Shown here one piece after another: positions 29,492-36,904 of a DNA stretch of 64,000 nt. Origin of the DNA: Stenotrophomonas maltophilia (GTDB lineage: Bacteria > Pseudomonadota > Gammaproteobacteria > Xanthomonadales > Xanthomonadaceae); NCBI RefSeq assembly GCF_025642255.1, contig NZ_CP106759.1, positions 1,081,501-1,145,500 on the forward strand. The letters run 5' to 3'. The notes beneath the pieces were generated by a model. It saw nothing but the letters and a program-made list of their open reading frames with translations. It was not told the origin of the DNA and searched no databases. The stretch's first letter is position 1. Each line of letters opens with the position of its first letter. The translations under genes were made by a program, and so were the position numbers.

Positions 29492-29934
29492 ACGGTGATA
29501 GCTACGAGCTTCTGGCCATAATTGTGGAGACAGGGCTTCTCGGATCTGCTAGCGAATTGGCTCCTGGCTTGCTGGACCGCTACTGGTCGGGCGAAGTAAG
29601 TGTGCCCTCGGCTATCGATGCCGACATTGCTTCCTATCTTTCGCAACACGACGTAGGGGCTCTTGCAAGAGCATCAACGTGGATTGCAAGGAATCATGTC
29701 CTTTCCGGGCAGATGCCCAAGCAACACTTGAGCATGGTGCGGTGGCTGTTTGAGAATGGCTATGTTGATCGGCTCGATCTACTGAACCTGCTGGCGCTGC
29801 TTTCACTTGGACCGCTGGATGAAGCCGGATTGGAGATCGCCTTGCTCTCCAAAGAAGCACTGGACGAAGGTCGGCTGGAGGGAGGCTTGAAGCTGATAGA
29901 GCCAATGCTACTGGCCTATAGCCCTTCGCTATGA
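29488..29934 (+). CDS. Hypothetical protein, possible orphan immunity protein
   Basis: 148 residues, predicted alpha-helical and leucine-rich (LLNLLALLSLGPLDEAGLEI, MVRWLFENGYVDRL); no signal peptide and no family recognised. The frame is open from ATG 29398, but 29488 is favoured by the ATGA overlap with an ORF that has a good ribosome-binding site. It sits where immunity genes sit in other units, directly before a tRNA-Thr fragment, but no toxin precedes it. Confidence 0.5.
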   Translation: MNGDSYELLAIIVETGLLGSASELAPGLLDRYWSGEVSVPSAIDADIASYLSQHDVGALARASTWIARNHVLSGQMPKQHLSMVRWLFENGYVDRLDLLNLLALLSLGPLDEAGLEIALLSKEALDEGRLEGGLKLIEPMLLAYSPSL

Positions 29935-29937
29935 TGG

Positions 29938-29976
29938 ATGCGTAGGTCGCAGGTTCGACTCCTGTTTCCGGCACCA
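29938..29976 (+). repeat. tRNA-Thr 3' fragment (att-like), copy 4
   Basis: 39 bases from ATGCGTAGGTCGCAGG to CCA, identical to the tRNA-Thr 3' end. Confidence 0.85.
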
Positions 29977-29985
29977 TGTTTGATG

Positions 29986-30017
29986 AAAAGCCCCGGCCCT
30001 GGTCGGGGCTTTTTTGT
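29986..30017 (+). terminator. Copied tRNA-Thr terminator, unit 3
   Basis: Same AAAAGCCCCG / CGGGGCTTTTTT hairpin as behind the intact tRNA. Confidence 0.75.
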
Positions 30018-30191
30018 GTCTGGTGGCGCCGGGCCATGCCCGGCGGAATGCGAGTTTCCCAGCAGTGCCAACCCATGGCTGGCAGCCCGCAGCTTCCGAG
30101 CCTCGCGACCCGCTGGCCCCTCCGGCTTCCCGGGCGCTTGGCTCCTCGCACAGTTCCTGACGTGGCAACCGCAGCCGGTCATTCCTGTGCT

Positions 30192-30629
30192 ATGAATACC
30201 CAGCCTTGCTTCAAGGCTCTTTCAGGGATTGGAAGGATGCGCAGGTTCGGGGGAACTGCGGGCGGTGTGTCGACCCGCTTCAGGGGGTTTGAAGATCGAA
30301 TTCGGAAGCTGGGGGCATTGGGCGCCTGGCTGTGCTGCGTGCTGCTGCTCGGCCTTGGCGTGTCGCCAGCCGCAATTGCCCAGACGACGGTGACGTACAT
30401 CCACACGGACGCGCTGGGCTCGGTCGTGGCCGAGAGCGATGCCAACGGCAACGTGGCCAAGCGCTATGACTACGAGCCTTACGGTGCTGTGGTCGGTGGT
30501 CAGGTCACGGATGGCCCGGGGTATACGGGGCATGTGAGCGACTCGGCCACCGGGCTGAGCTACATGCAGCAGCGGTACATGGATCCGCAGTTGGGGGTGT
30601 TCCTTTCTGGTGTCAAGCTCTTCTCATAA
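30192..30629 (+). pseudogene. Truncated RHS-core gene (RHS C)
   Basis: 145 residues. Residues 1-139 are nearly identical to RHS A, including the signal sequence (one visible change is IKRYDY to AKRYDY). After DPQLGVFLS it joins the tail of an orphan toxin tip out of frame and stops at once (GVKLFS). The core motif [13 protein letters not shown] is lost. It may yield a short secreted core fragment but no toxin fusion. Confidence 0.8.
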
Positions 30630-30729
30630 GGCGCCAGATGGTCAGCAGTTTTCCACCCACGCATATCGGAATCAGTCGAGCGGGCAGGTTGTTGAGCCAA
30701 AAACAAAGCTCATTGAAGAGGGGAAGTAG
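30610..30729 (+). pseudogene. Toxin-tip tail, second copy
   Basis: 39 codons in a different frame from RHS C, reading VSSSSHKAPDGQQFSTHAYR and ending KTKLIEEGK. It is almost identical to the end of the tip at 28501-28848. The upstream part of the tip was lost at the junction with RHS C. Confidence 0.75.
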
Positions 30730-30733
30730 CTCA

Positions 30734-31126
30734 ATGCGAGTTAAAGTTATCGATGAATGGGAGAGCGTTCTCGCTGGTCTCGGCGCAGAGGGCAAGCTGA
30801 AGCCTCGATTGTCCGTGACTCGCGGGAGGGAGTACACGGCTTATGGGCTTAGCCTGCATGAAGCCTCATCTGTGTATCGGGCAGGCGTACTTACTTGTCA
30901 GCTGGTCAGCGATCATGGGAATCTGATTTTTGCGCCGGTTGATATATTCTCAGTGACTGATGGAAAACTCCCGGACTGTTGGAGGGTTGAAATTCTTGGT
31001 GGCAGCGTCCTTATCTGGCCAGATATTTTCTACAGAGAGTTCTTCTTCGAAGATCTGTCAGATGGCGTTCCGGAGTGCGTCGCGGCCTTCCGACATCTGC
31101 AGTCGCAGCTGGAAGATGCGGGCTGA
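30734..31126 (+). CDS. Putative immunity protein, paralogue 2
   Basis: 130 residues, four bases after the toxin-tail stop. It is paralogous along its whole length to the protein at 28852 (MRVKVIDEWESVLAGLGAEG, LIWPDIFY, DLSDGVPECVAAFR). Divergence in the middle (VDIFSVTDGKLPDCW against IGVFDVIDGAIPDFW) suggests specificity for slightly different tips. It is retained although its toxin is reduced to a tail. Confidence 0.65.
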   Translation: MRVKVIDEWESVLAGLGAEGKLKPRLSVTRGREYTAYGLSLHEASSVYRAGVLTCQLVSDHGNLIFAPVDIFSVTDGKLPDCWRVEILGGSVLIWPDIFYREFFFEDLSDGVPECVAAFRHLQSQLEDAG

Positions 31127-31830
31127 ATGAATTGTCTGAAATAGTAAAAGGAAGGGAAGGACATCGATACAAAGGCTGACGGGGCACGTTGGTCGCGGAC
31201 GATCCGCATCCAGACATCGCCTCGCATCCTGGCGTAAGTTGGGCCCATCGCCGCTTACGGACAATTCTCCCGATGTTGTCCGCTCTCACCAAATGCATCG
31301 TTCTCGCGGCTGGGCCAAGGATAGACCTGCGAGCTCAGGGGCGCTCAGGTTAGGTTCGTGGCCTGATCCTGAGAGTGCAGACCTCTGGCCACAAGGCTTG
31401 GATCTTCACCTGGGCGCAAGGGAAGCGCCGCACCTTGGGCTCCGTCGAACGCCTGACGCTTGAACAAGCTGCGACCAGGCTCGGCAAGCTGATGCGTAGA
31501 TCGCAGGGCTCTTGTTTCTGATGCCCGCTGTAATGAAGATCCCTGGCCCCGGTCGGGGATTTCTGTTTTGGGGTGCCGGTGGTGCGGGCCCAGGCTCGAC
31601 GGCCGTGGTGGCTGGCAGCCGCGGCCACCAAGGCCGCGCCGGGAGCCTGCCGACACGCCTCGCTGCGATGTGGCGCGATTCGCCGCCCGACTGGGGGTGA
31701 GGGCGACCTTCGGCCGTTAGTGCTTCCTGTCGTCGGCCACAGGCGCGACGGATGGCACTGCGACGTCCAGTGGCCCTGCATCGGCGGGGGCGTTGGCGGG
31801 GCGGCACTCTCTCGAACACAGGTAACCCGC
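31127..31830. other. Decayed end of the array: leader copy 5, integrase remnant, degenerate tRNA end
   Basis: Leader repeat 31197-31272. An integrase remnant at 31273-31490 has stops (reading MLSALTKCIVLAAGP) but keeps SGHKAWIFTW and GKRRTLGSVE homology. A diverged tRNA-Thr 3' end lies at 31492-31525 and a decayed copy of its terminator at 31537-31562. The remaining 270 bases before the autotransporter ATG show no gene. Confidence 0.7.
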
Positions 31831-34800
31831 ATGTCGAACTCGTCGATCTCCCCCCTCACTTCCCGGTCCAGGCTGAGCATGGCGATGTCGTTCGCTCTGA
31901 TGGCGGGACTCTCCACGCTCGATGCGCAGGCAAGCACCTTCCATCTTAACGGCGACACGATCTACTACTCCGGCGGCGTCGAGAGCAGCGATCCCAGGAC
32001 CTTGGAGCGCATTCTCAGCGCGGCGAACCGGCAGGGACGGACCATCCGCCAGATCGTCTTCCGCAATTCACCCGGTGGTGCTGCCAGCGGTGGCGTTGGC
32101 ATGGGCGAGGTCATCCGTCGCAATGGCCTGGATACCGTGCTGGACGGTGGTTGCTACTCGGCGTGTGCCGATGCGTTCGTCGCCGGTGTCAATCGTCGGA
32201 TCACCCGCTTCGCCCTGCCGGTGTATGACGGTTACGACATGACCGTGCTGGGGATCCATGGCGAAGCCCGGGATGGTGTTCCCACGCCGTACCCGGGCCA
32301 GGAGAAGTACATCCAGTACTACCGGGACATGTTTGGCGCCAGGGACTTTGCCGTCATTGAAGGCCGGATCACCCAGGCCCACTACGAACTGACGGAAAGC
32401 TCCGGGTTCCTGCGCTATTTCGATCCGGCCACGATGGCCATCGCGACCCGCTTCTGCCCGACCCGCGACACCAGCGACGACGGTGGCTGCACGGCCTATC
32501 CGGACGTGACGCTGTTCAGCGACAGGGTGGCGACCTCGATGGACTATGCAACGACCAACGATGTCCTGATCATCGATGGCAAGCGGGTGAGCGGAAACAT
32601 CAATCCGGCATTCGATCCCGCGCAGTTCTCCTATGTGCGCGATGTGGATGTGGACAAGGTCGTCGGCGGCGATGCCTTTGGCGTGATCAAGCTCACCGCA
32701 GGCGCCCACTGGTCCGCGACAGAAGACAGCGGTGCGTCGATCCTGTGGGTGGACTCGGGAAGGCTGGACATCACAGCGCAGAGCAACCTGCTTACCGGCA
32801 ACAGCGTGATAGGACGCAACGGTGCCGTCGATGTGAGGGACGGTCTGCTGAAGGCCGGGAGCACGATCGTGGACGGTTCGCTGTCCCTCGCCTCGACCGG
32901 CGAACTGGACAACAGCGATACGCTGCTGGTCCGGCGTGGAGGTGAGGTGGCGATGGCCGGTGGTCGAATCTCCACGGCCGTCGTGACGCTGGATCCAGGG
33001 GCCGCACTGAAGGGGCATGGAACCATCGGCGCGACGGCCTATGTCGGGGACCCGGACTATCCCGACTTCCCCTGGAATGTTCCGCAGGTGGCGCGGGTGA
33101 GGGTGGCCGGTGGCGATCTTCATCCGCAGGGCGGCCCGTTGACGGTCAACGGCTATGTCAGCTTCGCCTATCCCAATGCCGGCCGGCTGCTGTTCGACAT
33201 CACCCCGGAGACGCGCCAGGCGGGCCTTGTACTGGACGCATTCGAAGTCCATCGCTGCGACAGCCAGGGCAGCTACTACTATTGCGGAAACAGGGCGGCC
33301 ACCACGGCGCCGGGCTTCCTGATCGGCGGCACGGTCGGCAAGCTCGCGCTGGATATCGCACCGGGCTACTACCGCCAGGATCTTTCGATCCCGCTGGTAC
33401 AGGGACGTATCTATGGCAGCAAGGAAGGCAACGAGCTGACCACCGCGCTGTTGAACGACAGTGACAGCGAGTTCGATGCCAGCGTGCCGCAGCTGCAGGC
33501 CGGACAGGTCGCCTTCACCCGTGCCGAGCGGCAGGACGGCTCGGGCTACAGTGCCGATCTGACCAGTGCCGACACGGCACAGCGCAGGTTCCATCCGCGC
33601 GAGAACTCGCTGCTCACGTTCAATATCGTGCAGACCGGCGACGGCATCTGGGCGGTCGCCAATCCGGCCTTCGATGACGTGTCTCCGTTCGCCAACGTGG
33701 CGTCGGGCGCGGGCCTCGGCCAGGCATTGAGGACGGCCGCGTCGCAGCCGGCGTCGGCGCTGGAGCCGCTGCTGGGCGCACTGCAGTTTGCCGACCGCGA
33801 CGTGGTCGCGCAGCAGGCCGGTGCGCTGCGTGGCGATGCGCACGCCACCCTGCGCCTGGCCGACAACGCCCTGCTGGGCAGCATCGGCAACGTGGTCCAG
33901 CAGCATCAGGCGGCGATGCGCAGTGCCGGTGGCGATGCCGATGGCCTGGCCGCGCAGGTCGCGCAGTCGATGTCGGCACAGCCGGGCATGCGCCATGGCA
34001 CCCTGTTCAACCAGCTGGCAATGCATCTGGTCGAGCCGACGGCAGCAGGTGCGGGGGCCAGCGGTGATGGCCAGCGTGGCCACGGTCTGTGGGCACGCGG
34101 CTTCGCCAGCCATGGCCGCATCGATGCCGATGCTGGCGTGGCCGGGATGAGCCATACCGTGGGCGGCATCGTGGTCGGTGCCGATACGCGCTTGGCCGAT
34201 GACCGTGTCGGCCTGGGCGTGAGCGTGGCGGCCGCGGACATGTCGACCAAGGCCCGTGGCGCCTCCAGCTTCACCGGCGACGTGCGTGCGCTGGATGTGG
34301 GCGGTTACCTGGACGCGATCTACGCACGCGGTTATCTGTCCGCGGCGGTGCGCTACACCGACCTGCGCCACGACACCCGGCGCAGCATCGCCGGCATCGA
34401 GGGCCTGCAGGACCCGCTGCGTGCGAAGTACAGCAACGATGCGATCTCCGCGCGGGTGGAACATGCGTTCTCCTTCACCCGCGGCAAGGGCGTGGTGATC
34501 CAGCCGCTGCTGCCGGTGGTGGACTATGCGCGCACCTCCGCGACGCGGTTCAACGAAGGGCAGGGCGTGGCGGCGCTGGCCGGGCGTGGCGGCAGCCTGG
34601 AGAGCATCCGGGTGGGTGCGGGCCTGCAGCTGTTCAAGACCTTCGAGGGCAACAACGGCGAGCGCATCACCCCGCGGGCGCGGGTGGTGTGGCAGAAGGA
34701 GCTGGGGGACACGCAGGCCCGCTACAGCACTGGCTTTGCGGCGGCGCCGGATCTGGTGTTCGGCAGCAACAGCCAGACGGCGGGCGAGCAGGTGCTGAGC

Positions 34801-34923
34801 TGGAACCTGGGTGTGACCAGCCGGGCCAGCGAGCGCCTGTCGGTGATGGTCGACTACGTGGGCGAGCGCCGCGACGGCCAGCTGCAGAATGGTGTGCAGC
34901 TGGGGCTGGGTTACCGGTTCTGA
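31831..34923 (+). CDS. Autotransporter with ClpP-like passenger (copy 2)
   Basis: Type V secreted protein of 1030 residues. ATG 31831 opens a signal peptide (LSMAMSFALMAGLSTLDAQA). Residues 36-145 repeat the ClpP/COG3904-like pattern of copy 1: FRNSPGG (77-83), GGC108-Y-S110-A-C112 and GIH143. The beta-rich middle is diverged from copy 1, with several extra cysteines (CPTRDTSDDGGC). The last 1156 bp, the barrel and its linker, are nearly identical to copy 1 and end GLGYRF. The open frame reaches back to 31573, but the signal peptide fixes the start. Confidence 0.8.
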   Translation: MSNSSISPLTSRSRLSMAMSFALMAGLSTLDAQASTFHLNGDTIYYSGGVESSDPRTLERILSAANRQGRTIRQIVFRNSPGGAASGGVGMGEVIRRNGLDTVLDGGCYSACADAFVAGVNRRITRFALPVYDGYDMTVLGIHGEARDGVPTPYPGQEKYIQYYRDMFGARDFAVIEGRITQAHYELTESSGFLRYFDPATMAIATRFCPTRDTSDDGGCTAYPDVTLFSDRVATSMDYATTNDVLIIDGKRVSGNINPAFDPAQFSYVRDVDVDKVVGGDAFGVIKLTAGAHWSATEDSGASILWVDSGRLDITAQSNLLTGNSVIGRNGAVDVRDGLLKAGSTIVDGSLSLASTGELDNSDTLLVRRGGEVAMAGGRISTAVVTLDPGAALKGHGTIGATAYVGDPDYPDFPWNVPQVARVRVAGGDLHPQGGPLTVNGYVSFAYPNAGRLLFDITPETRQAGLVLDAFEVHRCDSQGSYYYCGNRAATTAPGFLIGGTVGKLALDIAPGYYRQDLSIPLVQGRIYGSKEGNELTTALLNDSDSEFDASVPQLQAGQVAFTRAERQDGSGYSADLTSADTAQRRFHPRENSLLTFNIVQTGDGIWAVANPAFDDVSPFANVASGAGLGQALRTAASQPASALEPLLGALQFADRDVVAQQAGALRGDAHATLRLADNALLGSIGNVVQQHQAAMRSAGGDADGLAAQVAQSMSAQPGMRHGTLFNQLAMHLVEPTAAGAGASGDGQRGHGLWARGFASHGRIDADAGVAGMSHTVGGIVVGADTRLADDRVGLGVSVAAADMSTKARGASSFTGDVRALDVGGYLDAIYARGYLSAAVRYTDLRHDTRRSIAGIEGLQDPLRAKYSNDAISARVEHAFSFTRGKGVVIQPLLPVVDYARTSATRFNEGQGVAALAGRGGSLESIRVGAGLQLFKTFEGNNGERITPRARVVWQKELGDTQARYSTGFAAAPDLVFGSNSQTAGEQVLSWNLGVTSRASERLSVMVDYVGERRDGQLQNGVQLGLGYRF

Positions 34924-35087
34924 TGCAGGGAGGACGTCCTCGCCCGCCGGGCGGGGACGTCCACCGGCGGCTGATCCGCCTCTACCGCCCGCACAGGTTG
35001 GCGCAGGAGTGTCTTGAGTCGCGAAGGAGCGGTCTTCCGTGGGTCGCTCAGATAGATCTCATGGTGCGGGCCGGCAAACGTGTAGCC
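34757..35087. repeat. 331-bp direct repeat, left copy
   Basis: Matches 40059-40389 at a constant offset of 5302 with only a few mismatches. It holds the autotransporter 3' end and the end of a GyrI-like gene, and marks the left edge of the 35088-40058 insert. Confidence 0.9.
34911..35087 (-). pseudogene. GyrI-like gene, 3' remnant
   Basis: Minus-strand duplicate of the last 59 codons of the gene at 40213 (GYTFAGPHHEIYLSDPRKTA, RLKTLLRQPVRAVEA). Homology stops at 35087, where inserted DNA begins. Confidence 0.85.
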
Positions 35088-35461
35088 TGGTCTGGTAGCG
35101 CCGGGCCATGCCCGGCGGAATGCGAATTCCCCAGTAGTGCCAGCCCACGGCTGGCAGTCCTGATTGCTGAGCGAAGCCTTCATGGCCCTGCTTCAGCACA
35201 TGCGACATCCCACGCCAGTGTCGCATTTGCACCGAAAAGACCCTCCTGCTGCTGAACAGATGTTCCAGAACGACGGTATCGGCAGGGAGTCGGTTGGCTC
35301 TCCATAATCCCTGGACAGAGTCGGATTCCGGGCACGTCGGCAAATGTGGCAAGCATTGCCACGGGGCGTCGGAAGTCGGCTCATGGTTTCCCTTCTCCCC
35401 TGTGCCTATACTCGATGCAACGCATACAGCGGCCCGATCCATAGCACGGAGGCTTACCACG
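35088..35461. other. Upstream region of the VWA gene
   Basis: Starts with a SMAG palindrome (35095-35117, GTAGCGCCGGGCCATGCCCG) followed by about 45 bases resembling the RHS-unit leader. No gene is seen. TATACT at 35407-35412 is a possible -10 box for the VWA operon, but no good -35 box accompanies it. Confidence 0.5.
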
Positions 35462-36142
35462 ATGTCCATTGGCGCGATTCCTGACGTTTCTCTGGTCGAT
35501 AACAGCGAACAGCGCACACCGCTGATACTGGTACTGGACTGCTCCGGCAGCATGGATGGTAGCCCGATCGAACAGCTCAACGTTGGTCTGAAGCTGCTGG
35601 AGAAGGAGCTGAAGGACGATGTGATAGCGGCCAAGCGTGTGCGCGTGTTGCTGGTGGAATACGGTGGCATGGACACTGCCGCCGTACGTGGTGACTGGTG
35701 CGATGCAATGGATTTCACTGCGCCCACCCTGAAGGCCAACGGCACCACCCCCACCGGCGCGGCGGTGGAGCTTGCCCTGCAGGAAATCGAAGATGAGAAG
35801 CAGCGCTTCCGGCAGGCTGGCGTGGCCTACACGCGGCCATGGTTGTTCCTGATGTCCGATGGCCAACCGACCGATGCCTGGGAGGCGGTGGCCGAACAGT
35901 GCCGCAGTGCCGAGGAACAGAACAGGGTGGCGGTGTTTCCAATTGCAGTGGGTAATGCCGACCTCGGTGTGCTTGCCCGGTTCAGCCGCAATGGCGAGCG
36001 CGGGGTGAAGCGTTTGCAGGGCCTGCAGTTCAAGGAGCTGTTCCTGTGGCTCAGCGCGAGCATGCGCGTGGTGTCCAATTCGACGCCCGGCGGGCAGGTC
36101 CAGTTGCCGGCGACCGATAGCTGGTCGCACGTGCCGGTCTGA
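35462..36142 (+). CDS. VWA-domain protein, TerY-like
   Basis: Cytoplasmic von Willebrand A protein of 226 residues. The metal-ion site DCSGSMDG (about 23-30), the conserved threonine region TPTGAAVELAL and FLMSDGQPTD give a complete MIDAS motif. It resembles TerY/YegL. It is the first gene of a tight operon: the phosphatase GTG lies two bases after its stop. VWA + PP2C + kinase is the TerY-P triad described in tellurite/stress-linked systems. Its partner or target is unknown. Confidence 0.85.
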   Translation: MSIGAIPDVSLVDNSEQRTPLILVLDCSGSMDGSPIEQLNVGLKLLEKELKDDVIAAKRVRVLLVEYGGMDTAAVRGDWCDAMDFTAPTLKANGTTPTGAAVELALQEIEDEKQRFRQAGVAYTRPWLFLMSDGQPTDAWEAVAEQCRSAEEQNRVAVFPIAVGNADLGVLARFSRNGERGVKRLQGLQFKELFLWLSASMRVVSNSTPGGQVQLPATDSWSHVPV

Positions 36143-36144
36143 CC

Positions 36145-36900
36145 GTGAGTTGGCGCGTTATGGCTGCCTCGGCTACGGGGCGGTCGCACGTGGATCGCGG
36201 GCAGCCCTGCCAGGACGCGCATGCCGCGGTATGCAGCGGTGCGCTGCTGGTGGCGGTGGTCTGCGATGGTGCCGGCTCGGCCTCGCACAGCGATGTCGGG
36301 GCGCAACACATGTCGTGCAGCGTCGCCGCTGCACTGGCGGCGGCAATGGCGTTGGGCGACGCACCGCTGACGGTGCCCGTGGACGCGCTGCGGCCGATCA
36401 TCGAAACGGCCATCGATGACGCGCGCGGTCAACTGGCGCTGTTGGCCGCCGGACATGGCCTGCGCCTGTCCGACCATGCCTGCACCCTTGTGGGGGTAGT
36501 AGCCGATGCGCGTGGTGGCTGGTTCCTCCATATCGGCGATGGGGTCGCCGCCTGCGCGTTCAGCGATGGCACCGCCGATGCAGTGTCGCTGCCGGCCAAC
36601 GGCGAGTACGCCAACGAAACCTGGTTCGTTACCGGAGCCAATTGGCGTCAACAGTTGCGGCTGACCCGTTTCGAAGGGGCGGTGCAGGCGCTGGTGCTGA
36701 TGTCCGACGGCGTGCAGCCCTTTGCGATGGGACGCCGAGGGGACACCTTGTTCCAGCCGTTTTTCGGGCCGGTGCTGCGCTATCTCTCTGCCGTGGATGA
36801 AGCACATGGCAGCCAGGCCTTGCAGGCGACCTTGTCCGACCCGCGCACGGATGGCATTACCGGCGATGACAAGACGCTGCTGATCGCATTGCCGGGCTGA
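36145..36900 (+). CDS. PP2C-family protein phosphatase
   Basis: 251 residues, GTG start. Metal-binding aspartates lie in GQPCQDAHA and VVCDGAGSASHSD; FLHIGDGVAA, VLMSDGVQ and GDDKTLLIAL complete the PPM motif set. It presumably removes phosphates placed by the kinase encoded next. Gaps to both neighbours are under 5 bp, indicating co-translation. Confidence 0.87.
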   Translation: MSWRVMAASATGRSHVDRGQPCQDAHAAVCSGALLVAVVCDGAGSASHSDVGAQHMSCSVAAALAAAMALGDAPLTVPVDALRPIIETAIDDARGQLALLAAGHGLRLSDHACTLVGVVADARGGWFLHIGDGVAACAFSDGTADAVSLPANGEYANETWFVTGANWRQQLRLTRFEGAVQALVLMSDGVQPFAMGRRGDTLFQPFFGPVLRYLSAVDEAHGSQALQATLSDPRTDGITGDDKTLLIALPG

Positions 36901-36904
36901 GCAC

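Larger units (their letters stand above)
22046..31560. mobile_element. Composite tRNA-Thr island: mini-RHS toxin/immunity array
   Basis: About 9.5 kb assembled from repeated units. The full order is tRNA 3' end, terminator, SMAG palindrome, small RHS-core gene, variable tip, immunity-type gene, a conserved leader beginning GGACGATCC, and an integrase 5' end. All integrase copies are truncated or frameshifted, so the island no longer encodes a visible intact recombinase. Insert genes are poorer in GC than flanking genes. No phage structural, plasmid or conjugation gene is present. Confidence 0.75.

Noticed and set aside
26850..29976. Additional tRNA-Thr genes
   Set aside because: Only 21-45 bases of the 3' half are present, without acceptor 5' strand or D arm.
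30638..31126. 162-residue version of the immunity protein starting at 30638
   Set aside because: Its first 32 residues overlap the toxin-tail frame; the paralogue at 28852 starts at MRVKVID, matching ATG 30734.
22046..31560. Prophage
   Set aside because: Integrase fragments only; no capsid, tail, lysis or replication genes.
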